Positions 7,469 to 14,896 are shown, numbered from the stretch's first letter. The stretch: DNA of 24,373 bases from Candidatus Methanolliviera sp. GoM_asphalt (GCA_902158745.1 CABGHH010000006.1:1-24373); one strand, 5' to 3'. Numbers and translations are program-made. Notes: a model not told the origin generated them from the letters alone.

Positions 7469-8626
7469 TTGGTAATGAAATTTGGGGGCACTTCCATTGG
7501 GGACGGCGAAAAGATTCGAAACGTTGCCAAGATAGTGAAAGAATATTCTGAAGAGAACGAGGTCGTTGTGGTCTTATCTGCTCTTAGAGGGGTTACAGAC
7601 AGTTTGGAGGGCATCGCAAAAACTTTAATTAAAGACAGCAAGGAGGGAACGATAGAGAAGTTCATTCAGGAGATGGGAGGCAGACATCTTTCCGCAATAG
7701 AAGTAGCTATCCCAAAAGAAGAGCAGCGAATAGAGGTCATAGAAACGGTTGACGAGGGGCTTAGAGAACTTCAAGAGGTCTTGCTCGGAATATATTTTTT
7801 AGGCGAGGCGACTCCGAGATCTCTCGATTATATAATGTCCTTTGGAGAGAGGATCAGTGCACCGATATTATCTGCCTCTCTAAGGTCTTTGGGCGTTGAG
7901 TCTAAATCTTTTATGGGAGGGGAAGCGGGTTTAATTACGGATAGCACTTTCGGAGGCGCGAGTCCCTTACCGGAATCTTATGAGATGATCAGAGATAAGC
8001 TTGAACCTTTCCTTAAAAAAGAAGTTTCGGTCGTTTCCGGTTTTATCGCTGAGAACTCTGATGGCGTGATAACTACTCTGGGCAGAGATGGTTCTGATTA
8101 CACGGCGTCCATCGTTGGAACGGCCCTTGATGCAGATGAGATATGGATATTTACCGATGTAGACGGAATAATGACATACAATCCCAAGATAATTCCAGAA
8201 GCGAGAACGATCCCGATAATCTCTTATTTGGAGGCGATGGAACTCACATATTTCGGAACGAGTGTTATACATCCAAAAGCGATAGAACCGGCGATGAATA
8301 GGGGTATCCCGGTTCGTGTAAAGAATACGTTCAATCCTTCTAATTCAGGGACACGCATCGTGAAGGGGTATAAAAAAGATAAGAGAGTTGTGAAGGCCGT
8401 GACTGCTATAGAAGATGTAGCTTCTCTCATGGTGGCGGGTGCCGGTATGATGGGGACGCCTGGCGTTGCCGCTAGGGTCTTTTCTGCGCTCGCAAAAAGG
8501 AAGATAAACGTTATGATGATAAGCCAGGGCTCCTCAGAGGCGAACATCTCTATGGTGGTAGAGGCAAAATACGGCGAAGACGCCGTCAGGGTTCTGCATG
8601 AAGCATTTGAATTGGAGCGACTTTAG
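7469..8626 (+). CDS. lysC: Aspartokinase with a single C-terminal ACT domain
   Basis: Phosphorylates aspartate, the entry step to lysine, threonine and methionine. The N-terminus carries the kinase signature VMKFGGTSIGDGEKIRNV; the catalytic core continues through FGERISAPILSA and TTLGRDGSDYTA to about residue 290. One ACT domain follows (VASLMVAGAGMMGTPGVAARVF, then ISQGSSEANISMVV) and the protein ends at LHEAFELERL. Family members usually have about 450-470 residues and a second ACT repeat; this one has 385. Allosteric control may therefore differ. The start is TTG 7469 or ATG 7475; the frame has no earlier ATG or GTG. purM begins 9 bp after the stop, so the two are probably co-transcribed. 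Confidence 0.92.
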   Translation: MVMKFGGTSIGDGEKIRNVAKIVKEYSEENEVVVVLSALRGVTDSLEGIAKTLIKDSKEGTIEKFIQEMGGRHLSAIEVAIPKEEQRIEVIETVDEGLRELQEVLLGIYFLGEATPRSLDYIMSFGERISAPILSASLRSLGVESKSFMGGEAGLITDSTFGGASPLPESYEMIRDKLEPFLKKEVSVVSGFIAENSDGVITTLGRDGSDYTASIVGTALDADEIWIFTDVDGIMTYNPKIIPEARTIPIISYLEAMELTYFGTSVIHPKAIEPAMNRGIPVRVKNTFNPSNSGTRIVKGYKKDKRVVKAVTAIEDVASLMVAGAGMMGTPGVAARVFSALAKRKINVMMISQGSSEANISMVVEAKYGEDAVRVLHEAFELERL

Positions 8627-8635
8627 GTCTTAGAT

Positions 8636-9640
8636 ATGCTATATAAGGACGCAGGAGTGGATATAGAGAAGGAAGGAGAATTAATTAAGTCTCTCATCTC
8701 GAGAATAAAGCCGGTTAGAAAGGGTTTTGGAAGACCTTTGGGAAAAATCGGTCATTTTTCCGGGTTGGTAGATTTTGAGGATTTCGCGCTCGCGATGACG
8801 ACCGACGGCGTCGGCACTAAGATACTCGTGGCGAACAGACTTAAAAAATGGAATACCATTGGGATAGACTGTATCGCGATGAATGTAAACGATCTACTGG
8901 CAATCGGAGCGGAGCCTATCGCCTTTGTCGATTATCTGGCCATCGGGGAGATGAAAGAGAAGGATGAAGTTGTGGTCGGTGAGATAGGAGAAGGTCTAAA
9001 TGATGGTGCCAGGATCTCAAACATCTCCATCGTTGGCGGGGAGACGGCAACACTTCCAGAGATTATAACTGGGATAGACCTTGCTGGAACATGCGTTGGG
9101 GTTGTGAAGAAAAAGGAGATGATAGATGGAAAGAAGATATCTCTTGGAGATTCTGTTCTGGCAATCAGAAGCAGTGGGATACACAGCAACGGTTTAACGC
9201 TTGCAAGAAAGATCATAGATTCATCTGATTATGATTATGATGATCTTCTGCCGGGAGGAGATGTGAGGATAGGTGAAGAGCTGATAAAACCTACCAGAAT
9301 ATACATGGAAGTGCTTGAGCTGGTAAAAGAGCACGAGATACATGGATTGGCACATATCACCGGAGGGGGACTCCTAAATTTGAAGAGGATAACAAATTAC
9401 GGGTTTAATATATATAATCCACCAAAACCTCAACCGATATTCGAATTTTTAAGGGAAGTAGGTAATGTAAGTTATAAAGAGATGTACAGAACGTTCAATA
9501 TGGGCGCAGGATTTATAATTGTGGCTCCAAAAAAGGAAGAGAAAAAAATTCTGAAGAAGGCAGACGGAGAGAAGATCGGAGAGGTAACCGAAAAAGCTGG
9601 AATAGAGATTAATTTGGGAGATAAGAATATCAGATTATAG
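8636..9640 (+). CDS. purM: Phosphoribosylformylglycinamidine cyclo-ligase (AIR synthetase)
   Basis: Closes the imidazole ring (FGAM to AIR, ATP-dependent) in purine synthesis. It has 334 residues, near the family length. It opens with YKDAGVDIEKEGELIKSL and has the ATP-binding segment TTDGVGTKILVA (about 55-66). Further motifs are AMNVNDLLAIGAEP, the GGETATLPE loop and HITGGGLLNLKRI, in that order. The start is ATG 8636 with GGAG or AGGT sequences shortly upstream. Its stop lies within a 9-bp stem-loop, and after it comes about 700 bp of IS debris. Confidence 0.95.
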   Translation: MLYKDAGVDIEKEGELIKSLISRIKPVRKGFGRPLGKIGHFSGLVDFEDFALAMTTDGVGTKILVANRLKKWNTIGIDCIAMNVNDLLAIGAEPIAFVDYLAIGEMKEKDEVVVGEIGEGLNDGARISNISIVGGETATLPEIITGIDLAGTCVGVVKKKEMIDGKKISLGDSVLAIRSSGIHSNGLTLARKIIDSSDYDYDDLLPGGDVRIGEELIKPTRIYMEVLELVKEHEIHGLAHITGGGLLNLKRITNYGFNIYNPPKPQPIFEFLREVGNVSYKEMYRTFNMGAGFIIVAPKKEEKKILKKADGEKIGEVTEKAGIEINLGDKNIRL

Positions 9641-9661
9641 ATTTAACTGATTTATAATCTG
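9631..9661 (+). terminator. Stem-loop overlapping the purM stop
   Basis: Perfect 9-bp arms CAGATTATA (9631-9639) and TATAATCTG (9653-9661) with a 13-nt loop. The stop TAG is at the edge of the left arm. It could end transcription or protect the 3' end; no long T-run follows, so termination is only a possibility. Confidence 0.35.
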
Positions 9662-9760
9662 TTAGAGAATGCCCGGGCTTCCTATACATGTATGGAGGAG
9701 TTCCCACCAGCAGGTTTGGATCCATATTGTTTGCCCGAAGCTTCCAAATTAGAATCATAA
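9647..9760 (+). pseudogene. 3' fragment of an unidentified mobile-element gene
   Basis: An open frame of 37 codons without a proper start, ending in NARASYTCMEEFPPAGLD and then CLPEASKLES-stop. The last codons are shared with a second locus (14897-14931) in the same frame relation. The tail faintly resembles C-termini of IS200/IS605 TnpB proteins; that likeness is weak and I do not rely on it. Confidence 0.3.
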
Positions 9761-9774
9761 CATAAAAAACTATC
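9740..9774. repeat. 35-bp repeat, copy 1
   Basis: Matches 14897-14931 at 33 of 35 positions, direct orientation; the longest shared run is CAAATTAGAATCATAACATA followed by AAAA. Both copies read EA-S/F-KLES-stop in one frame and then continue with the same non-coding bases. They look like two 3' ends of one mobile element. Confidence 0.75.
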
Positions 9775-9912
9775 TGCAACCTTGCCTTGTTGGATAACCC
9801 AATCTTTTATCTCTTTATCTTCACCATCCAACCCTTATAGAAGGGGATAGAAGGGATTGGAAAGAGTATATTATAGTCAAAGACTTAATATACCTTCTAC
9901 TTATTTTAGCGC

Positions 9913-10246
9913 ATGAAAAGGGATGGGATAGATCTTTTTGATGAGAGATTAAAGAGAGAAAAAGATCCAAAAGTTCGGGATTTAGGCTAATGATGATAAT
10001 TCTCCTTGAAGAAGAATATAAGCAAAGAGAAGTGGGGATCAAAGACGAAGTCTTTGACATGTCCTCAAAAATCTTCGATTTTTGAGGACCGTACTCATCC
10101 AGATCTTCTCTACATTAATCGCTTACGTCCTGATCGCATTACTCAAAACGTTTTATAGGGTGGGCATTCTGGAAGATAAAGAGAAGCTTGAAGTATGGTG
10201 TAGATCCCTATCACAGATCGGCTCCTATTACTTATTCCTCCTCTGA
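9913..10246 (+). pseudogene. Degraded transposase, IS4-like C-terminal part
   Basis: An initial frame (ATG 9913) gives MKRDGIDLFDERLKREKD and stops at 9990. A second frame starts at ATG 9990 (MMIILLEEEYKQREVG) and runs into a 50-bp double hairpin. Without that hairpin it continues in frame as TVLIQIFSTLIAYVLIALLK and ends at 10246. A QI-F-TLIAYVL-LL helix near the end is typical of IS4-type transposases. The catalytic core is gone. Confidence 0.55.
10039..10088. repeat. Double-hairpin element, copy C
   Basis: Hairpin 1 has 8-bp arms TCAAAGAC/GTCTTTGA with loop GAA (10039-10057). The spacer is CATG (10058-10061). Hairpin 2 has 12-bp arms TCCTCAAAAATC/GATTTTTGAGGA with loop TTC (10062-10088). 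Removing the 50 bp joins REVG to TVLIQIF in one frame of the surrounding transposase remnant. It has the longest stem of the family. Confidence 0.85.
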
Positions 10247-10379
10247 CGTCTTAGCAGGCATAAAAGATTTTTAACTTATTTTCCGCACTACATAAAAACG
10301 TATCACCCATACTGCTCTGTTGAATGAATCAGCCATAGACTTTCTTTTTGAGTGATTCGCCTCCGTCTTTAAACCACGT

Positions 10380-10419
10380 GCAAATCTCCGATTTGCTGTG
10401 CACAAAATCTTTAATTTTG
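10380..10419. repeat. Double-hairpin element, copy D
   Basis: Hairpin 1 has 7-bp arms GCAAATC/GATTTGC with loop TCC (10380-10396). Hairpin 2 is CAAAATC/AATTTTG with loop TTT (10403-10419), with one mismatch next to the loop. The element supplies the present stop codon of the transposase. Deleting these 40 bp would extend the protein by TWFKDGGESLKKKVYG to a stop at 10329-10331, just at the IS terminal repeat. Confidence 0.75.
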
Positions 10420-11364
10420 TTGCATTTCCCGTACTTTCTTCATTCCGTACGCTCTCAATAGATCGTAATTCCAGAATCTCTGGATAGCTTCCGCTATCAA
10501 TCCATTTTTGCTTCTGCTGACTGTCTTCTCCCCAAACTTACGCTTTACAGCAGAGAAGATTCCTTCTGTAGCAACCCATCTCATACCATAACGTTTCTTA
10601 TTTGACCACTTATTGTATCCAAGTCTGAGATATTCCCTTATCTCCTCTCTTCTTCTCTTGCTTCCCCTACAACAAGTGGATGCATTCTTTCTTATCTTTA
10701 TTGCACTCTCTATCTTTGATTCCTCAAGATATTCAAAAAGTGCATTTGTGTCAAATGCACCGTCTCCATAGAACTTTTTAACAGTGACACCATCTTTCTT
10801 TAGCTCCTCCAGATGTTTTTCCGCTATCTTTGGTTCTGATTCTCCTTCGCCTTCGATCTGTGCTTCAACCTTCAGCAGTTTTTTCTGTTTTATGTCTGCA
10901 GTGATCACAACTACCAGATGTTTCTTCTTTGTCTTCTCTCCATACTTGAATACTCTGTATTCACCAGCATTGTTCGTCTTCAATCCTGATCCATCCGTAG
11001 CAACCTCAAGATCTTTCTCTGTCGGTAACGTGATCTCTGGAACCATATCGTGAACCCTGTGCCAGATCGTTGTGTAGTCGTTATACTCAGGGATGAAACC
11101 CATCTTTGCGAGAGATCTTGCTATACCTTCATCGAGAGACCACGATAATCGATCCATTGCTTCCAAACAGCTTCTCCAGCTTATGAATGAATCTGGAAAT
11201 CTGTATTGCCCTCCTTTCTTACCCCTGTTCATCTCAAAAAGTTCATCATTCCAATTGTTTACAAATCCAAGATCAAGATAGAATTCTCCCCTTACGACAA
11301 GCTCTTCGTTATACTCACTCCAATTTCTCTTCTCTTTACTCTTTCTTTTTGCCATTTCTCCCAT
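10411..11364 (-). CDS. IS5-family transposase (DDE)
   Basis: A 317-residue transposase. The N-terminal part (YRFPDSFISWRSCLEAM, and a PEYNDYTTIWHRVHDM segment) resembles the IS903/IS5 group. The catalytic triad is visible: Asp in VATDGSGLKT (about 144), Asp in KFYGDGAFDTNALF, and Glu in WVATEGIFSAVKRKFGE. The C-terminus ends REMQQN; the last codons and the stop come from double-hairpin copy D, so the ancestral protein was probably about 15 residues longer. The start is ATG 11364, with ATG 11352 as an alternative. The core is intact, so activity is possible. Confidence 0.88.
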   Translation of the reverse strand: MGEMAKRKSKEKRNWSEYNEELVVRGEFYLDLGFVNNWNDELFEMNRGKKGGQYRFPDSFISWRSCLEAMDRLSWSLDEGIARSLAKMGFIPEYNDYTTIWHRVHDMVPEITLPTEKDLEVATDGSGLKTNNAGEYRVFKYGEKTKKKHLVVVITADIKQKKLLKVEAQIEGEGESEPKIAEKHLEELKKDGVTVKKFYGDGAFDTNALFEYLEESKIESAIKIRKNASTCCRGSKRRREEIREYLRLGYNKWSNKKRYGMRWVATEGIFSAVKRKFGEKTVSRSKNGLIAEAIQRFWNYDLLRAYGMKKVREMQQN

Positions 11365-11451
11365 CCCCCATTGGCTAAATGTTAGTATGTATAAAAAACC
11401 TACGGTTTATTCAACACAGCAGCACGCAGGTGTTGAGAGGGTGAGAACCCT

Positions 11452-11880
11452 TCATTCTTCGTACATCAACGCCTCGTTTGGACAGTTCTTGACGCATACA
11501 GGAATATCTTCTCCAATGCAGAGATCGCACTTTGACGCCACCTTTCTATTTTGATCCATCCTTATCGCCCCGTACGGACAGACCATGATACACGTCCAGC
11601 AACCCACACACCTATCTATATCACAGATGATCCTCCCATCTTCCATCCTCTGCATCGCTCCGGTTATACAAGATTCCACACACGGGGCGTCATCGCAGTG
11701 TCTGCATTGAAGGGCAAAACTGATTGGACCTTTCTCCTCCACGATTACGCCAGGAAGAGGTCTGGGTTCGTCCCTGAACGCTTTTATTATGTTCTTGCTC
11801 TTCGAGTGTTGAACGATACAATATATCTCACACAATCTGCAGCCAATGCATACGTCCTCTTTAACGTATATTCGCCTCAT
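11452..11880 (-). CDS. Polyferredoxin (four [4Fe-4S] motifs), glutamate synthase-associated
   Basis: A 142-residue electron carrier of the DmsB/HycB type. Four cysteine groups are visible: CIGCRLCEIYC near the start, CRHCDDAPCVESC, CVGCWTCIMVCPYGAI, and CDLC with CVKNCP near the end. It starts at ATG 11880, the base next to the stop of the FMN/Fe-S glutamate synthase gene (TAG then ATG), so the two are co-translated. The likely role is passing electrons to the glutamate synthase core. An IS ends 28 bp after its stop, and the GXGXG-domain gene often found in such operons is not seen. Confidence 0.88.
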   Translation of the reverse strand: MRRIYVKEDVCIGCRLCEIYCIVQHSKSKNIIKAFRDEPRPLPGVIVEEKGPISFALQCRHCDDAPCVESCITGAMQRMEDGRIICDIDRCVGCWTCIMVCPYGAIRMDQNRKVASKCDLCIGEDIPVCVKNCPNEALMYEE

Positions 11881-13389
11881 CTATTCTCCTGCGGGTAATA
11901 TGCCGAGAATTCTATATTCTGTATCCGTGAGGCCTACACCTCTCAACTGTAGCCTATTTCCCCTCAAACTCTCGATCGCATTTATCCCCATACCTCCAAT
12001 TAATTCCTTCATCTCGTTTGACCATGCCTTCAACAAATTGACAAGCCTTCTCGTTCCGATCTCTGGATTTAATCGCTTGGTGAGATACGGATCTTGTGTG
12101 GCAATTCCCCATGCACACTTTCCCGTATAACACTTCTGGCAGAGATGGCAACCGAGCGCGACCAGCGCGGCCGTTCCAATATAAACTGCGTCTGCGCCGA
12201 GGGCTATAGCCTTTATAACATCAGAACTGCTTCTTATTCCACCAGCAACGATCAAAGAGGCTTTATTTCTTATTCCCTCCTCTCTCAATCGCTGATCTAC
12301 CGATGCCAGTGCCAGCTCGATTGGAATCCCGACGTTGTCCCTTGTGACGAGTGGAGCCGCACCTGTTCCTCCCCTAAGCCCGTCCAAGACGATAAAATCT
12401 GCCCCAGCCCTGACCATTCCGCTCGATATAGCCGCAGAATTGTGAACCGCCGCTATTTTAACTCCCACAGGTTTTTCATACGCGGTCGTCTCCTTCAACG
12501 CGAATATGAGCTGTCTCAAATCTTCTATCGAATATATGTCATGGTGAGGAGCAGGAGAGAGTGCATCTGTCCCTTCTGCGATCATCCTCGTCTCAGATAT
12601 CTCTTCTAAGACCTTTTCTCCCGGTAGATGCCCGCCTATGCCCGGTTTTGCTCCCTGACCTATCTTGATCTCGATCGCTGATCCGGCATTTAAATAGTCT
12701 GGAGAAATACCAAATCTTCCGGATGCACATTGTACAATCGTATTTTTTCCATACTTATACAGATCTTTGTGCAACCCCCCCTCTCCTGTATTGTAATACG
12801 TTCCTGCGATGGCAGCCGCCCTCGCCAACGATTTTACAGCATTTAAACTGATTGCACCGTAAGACATCGCCGAAAACATTACCGGAAGTTCGAGTTTCAA
12901 TTGAGGAGAGATCTCGGTTTTTAGTATAAGTTCGTCTCCGTCTTCTATATCAAGTAAATCGGGTCTTCTTCCGAGATACGTTCTTAATTCCATCGGTTCC
13001 CTCAACGGGTCTATCGAAGGGTTTGTGACCTGGCTTGCGTTTAAAAGAATGTGATCCCAGTAGATCGGATAGGGCTTATCGTTACCCATTCCGGTTAGTA
13101 AAACGCCTCCTGTCTCGGCTTGCTTGTAAATATTTGTCAGGTGATACGTTTTCCAATTTGCGTTCTCCTTCATCTCCATCGGCTCATATCTTATTGTGAT
13201 GGCATCCGTCGGGCAGAGCGTCGCACACCTCTGGCATCCAACACACTTCGACTCATCACTGTAGATCCTATCTTCCTCCTCATCGTATTTGTGAACATCA
13301 AAAGGGCATTGTCTGACGCAGACGAGGCATCTTATACATCTATCATCATCTCTTTCGACAGAGAATTCACCTTTGCAAAGAGTCAGCAT
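11881..13389 (-). CDS. gltB: Archaeal-type glutamate synthase, FMN-binding core with N-terminal ferredoxin domain
   Basis: Makes glutamate from 2-oxoglutarate and ammonia delivered by the amidotransferase subunit. The 502-residue protein begins with two [4Fe-4S] motifs (CIRCLVCVRQCP, Cys18-Cys28; CVGCQRCATLCP, Cys49-Cys59). The FMN barrel follows, with FSAMSYGAISLNAVKSLARA, GEGG, GQGAKPGIGGHLPG and LDGLRGGTGAAPL. The barrel ends in the cluster cysteines of CHLCQKCYTGKCAWG. This is the split, stand-alone synthase domain of archaea, not the large bacterial GltB. Its ATG follows double-hairpin copy E, and the only nearby Shine-Dalgarno (GGAG) lies in a loop of that hairpin. Confidence 0.92.
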   Translation of the reverse strand: MLTLCKGEFSVERDDDRCIRCLVCVRQCPFDVHKYDEEEDRIYSDESKCVGCQRCATLCPTDAITIRYEPMEMKENANWKTYHLTNIYKQAETGGVLLTGMGNDKPYPIYWDHILLNASQVTNPSIDPLREPMELRTYLGRRPDLLDIEDGDELILKTEISPQLKLELPVMFSAMSYGAISLNAVKSLARAAAIAGTYYNTGEGGLHKDLYKYGKNTIVQCASGRFGISPDYLNAGSAIEIKIGQGAKPGIGGHLPGEKVLEEISETRMIAEGTDALSPAPHHDIYSIEDLRQLIFALKETTAYEKPVGVKIAAVHNSAAISSGMVRAGADFIVLDGLRGGTGAAPLVTRDNVGIPIELALASVDQRLREEGIRNKASLIVAGGIRSSSDVIKAIALGADAVYIGTAALVALGCHLCQKCYTGKCAWGIATQDPYLTKRLNPEIGTRRLVNLLKAWSNEMKELIGGMGINAIESLRGNRLQLRGVGLTDTEYRILGILPAGE

Positions 13390-13401
13390 TTAAAAATCTC
13401 C
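13387..13401 (-). promoter_or_regulatory. gltB start and Shine-Dalgarno inside a hairpin repeat
   Basis: On the minus strand the sequence is GGAGATTTTTAAATG. GGAG spans the 3-nt loop (GGA) and the first base of an arm of copy E, 8 nt before the ATG. The upstream GGAGG at the end of the amidotransferase gene would serve the ATG if copy E were absent. The same 15 bases precede argC (22169-22183). Confidence 0.5.
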
Positions 13402-13433
13402 GATTTTTAAGTTTGCAAATCAAAGATTTGCAA
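13390..13433. repeat. Double-hairpin element, copy E
   Basis: Hairpin 1 has perfect 9-bp arms TTAAAAATC/GATTTTTAA with loop TCC (13390-13410). Hairpin 2 has perfect 9-bp arms TTGCAAATC/GATTTGCAA with loop AAA (13413-13433). It fills exactly the gap between the stop of the amidotransferase gene and the ATG of gltB. Removing it leaves TGA-ATG, the same zero-gap junction as between gltB and the ferredoxin gene (TAG-ATG). Confidence 0.88.
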
Positions 13434-14528
13434 TCATCCTTCCTCCACCACACCTTTTCCTATCAATCCGATCACCGGCTCTCCAGCCTTAGGGCTCCAT
13501 ATCTTATCCGGCTCTTTACATATCTCTCTTATCCCTGCCTCTTCACTCGAGACCATTAAAAAATCTTTTTTTGTCGCTGCAATAAGCGGTCTTAATTTTA
13601 TCCTATCATTAAGCGCAAGCATTCCGTCCTTGAATCCGAGTATGATCGAGAATGGGCCATTCACGAGAGAACTTCCATAAACCGTCCTGATCGTCTTCAT
13701 GACCTTCTTCTCTTTTTCTGGCATCCTATCTATCTCATCCCAGAATGGGGGTGCGAGTGCCTTACACGCGATCTTCATCGGTAATTTATGCCTTCTTACT
13801 AAGAGATCAAAGAGATATGCCACCACCTCTGTATCTGTCAATAGCGTGCATCTATAACCGAACATCTCGAGGTATCTCTTGTTGATTCCATAGGAGGATA
13901 TCTCCCCGTTGTGCACGATGGAATAATCGAGTAGCGCAAAAGGATGTGCTCCGCCCCACCACCCAGGCGTGTTCGTCGGAAATCTTCCGTGTGCTATCCA
14001 GGTCTCTGCCTTATATTCTTCGAGGCGATAAAAATTCCCCACATCTTCCGGAAAACCCACCGCCTTGAATGCCCCCATATTCTTCCCACTTGAGAACACA
14101 TAGCTTCCTTCGATATCAGAATTTATCTTCATTACCTCTCTTATAACGAAGTCGTCTTCTGAAATTTTGTTCAGCTTTTCTTCTCTTGGTTCAAGAAAAT
14201 ATCTTCTAAGAATTGGCGGATCTGCGGTCGTGTTTATCTTTCTCGTTGGTATATCTTCATCTTTCTCGATCAAAAAGTTTTTGTCAAGAAATTCTTCGCA
14301 TCTTTCCCGAGCATTCAAATCGTCGAACATCAGATGGAACGCATAATATTCTTTATAACTTGGATAGATGCCGTATGCGGCAAATCCTCCACCCAAACCG
14401 TTTGAACGGTCGTGCATATTTGCTATAGACCTTATTATATATCTGCCATTGATCTTCTTTCCGTTCGTATTCAAAATTCCGCTAACTGCACAACCGGATA
14501 TATCCTTCTTGTAAGCGATCTTCTGCAC
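13434..14528 (-). CDS. Glutamate synthase, glutamine amidotransferase (class II) subunit
   Basis: Hydrolyses glutamine to glutamate and ammonia for the synthase core. It has 364 residues and an Ntn-hydrolase fold. A 12-residue leader precedes the nucleophile Cys13 in DISGCAVSGI and would be cleaved off. Substrate-pocket motifs follow: HGRFPTNTPGWWGGAHPF, the HNGEISSYG oxyanion loop and TDTEVVAYL. The start is GTG 14528, with a TATA-like box about 26-33 nt upstream that suggests a leaderless or short-leader transcript. It heads the three-gene minus-strand operon with gltB and the polyferredoxin. Confidence 0.9.
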   Translation of the reverse strand: MQKIAYKKDISGCAVSGILNTNGKKINGRYIIRSIANMHDRSNGLGGGFAAYGIYPSYKEYYAFHLMFDDLNARERCEEFLDKNFLIEKDEDIPTRKINTTADPPILRRYFLEPREEKLNKISEDDFVIREVMKINSDIEGSYVFSSGKNMGAFKAVGFPEDVGNFYRLEEYKAETWIAHGRFPTNTPGWWGGAHPFALLDYSIVHNGEISSYGINKRYLEMFGYRCTLLTDTEVVAYLFDLLVRRHKLPMKIACKALAPPFWDEIDRMPEKEKKVMKTIRTVYGSSLVNGPFSIILGFKDGMLALNDRIKLRPLIAATKKDFLMVSSEEAGIREICKEPDKIWSPKAGEPVIGLIGKGVVEEG

Positions 14529-14553
14529 TTTCTTCTCATCCTATAATCGATCA

Positions 14554-14561
14554 TTTATAAA
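14554..14561 (-). promoter_or_regulatory. TATA-like box of the glutamate synthase operon
   Basis: The minus strand reads TTTATAAA with AT-rich sides, 26-33 nt before GTG 14528. This is the spacing expected for a leaderless archaeal transcript. Confidence 0.5.
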
Positions 14562-14611
14562 TTTTGTTAAGAATTTTTCATATATACGGGGCTATCAACT
14601 TGTTGGGTCTT

Positions 14612-14631
14612 CAAAAATCTTCGGATTTTGG
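14612..14631. repeat. Degenerate single hairpin of the double-hairpin family
   Basis: CAAAAATC, loop TTC, then GGATTTTGG: the same core (AAAATC, TTC, GATTTT) with one extra G and no partner hairpin. It lies upstream of the glutamate synthase promoter. Confidence 0.5.
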
Positions 14632-14896
14632 GGCATGTTGAGCATATCGGTTGATTGAGAAATTATTTAACTGTTCGGCAAAGCCAAATAAACCGGTACA
14701 GTCCGAAAATCTAGTGATGGTTTGTTCTTTTTTCATCGTTGTATAAAGTATAAGATTTATTAATTGAGACGCGTATCATATCGTGAGTGAATGAAGAGGA
14801 GAAAGAGGTTGAGCTAGCGTTCTATGAATATAAGTATCTACAACAACATCCTTGGAGTAACAATAGCAGGAATAGGATAACCATAAACCATATGAG

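Larger units (their letters stand above)
9641..10310. other. Gene-poor region of mobile-element debris
   Basis: No intact gene. It holds a short open frame ending EASKLES-stop (9647-9760), one copy of a 35-bp repeat (9740-9774), fragments of an IS4-like transposase (9913-10246) and a double-hairpin element (10039-10088). A 10-bp palindrome ATACATGTAT at 9684-9693 resembles the flanks of hairpin copies A and B. Confidence 0.7.
10311..11423 (-). mobile_element. IS5-like insertion sequence (about 1.11 kb)
   Basis: Imperfect terminal inverted repeats at 10311-10330 and 11404-11423 (15 or 16 of 20 match, shared core TGTTGAAT) enclose one transposase gene on the minus strand. No target duplication is evident. 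The right end lies 28 bp past the stop of the glt-associated ferredoxin gene. A double hairpin (10380-10419) sits at the 3' end of the transposase gene. Confidence 0.75.

Noticed and set aside
12094..12609. Long plus-strand open frame of 171 codons inside the gltB region
   Set aside because: It is a shadow of gltB on the opposite strand with cysteine- and arginine-rich, non-protein-like content.
6193..14633. Hairpin repeats as a CRISPR array or as intrinsic terminators
   Set aside because: They are far apart, have no regular spacers, and several lie inside genes; no T-run follows most of them.
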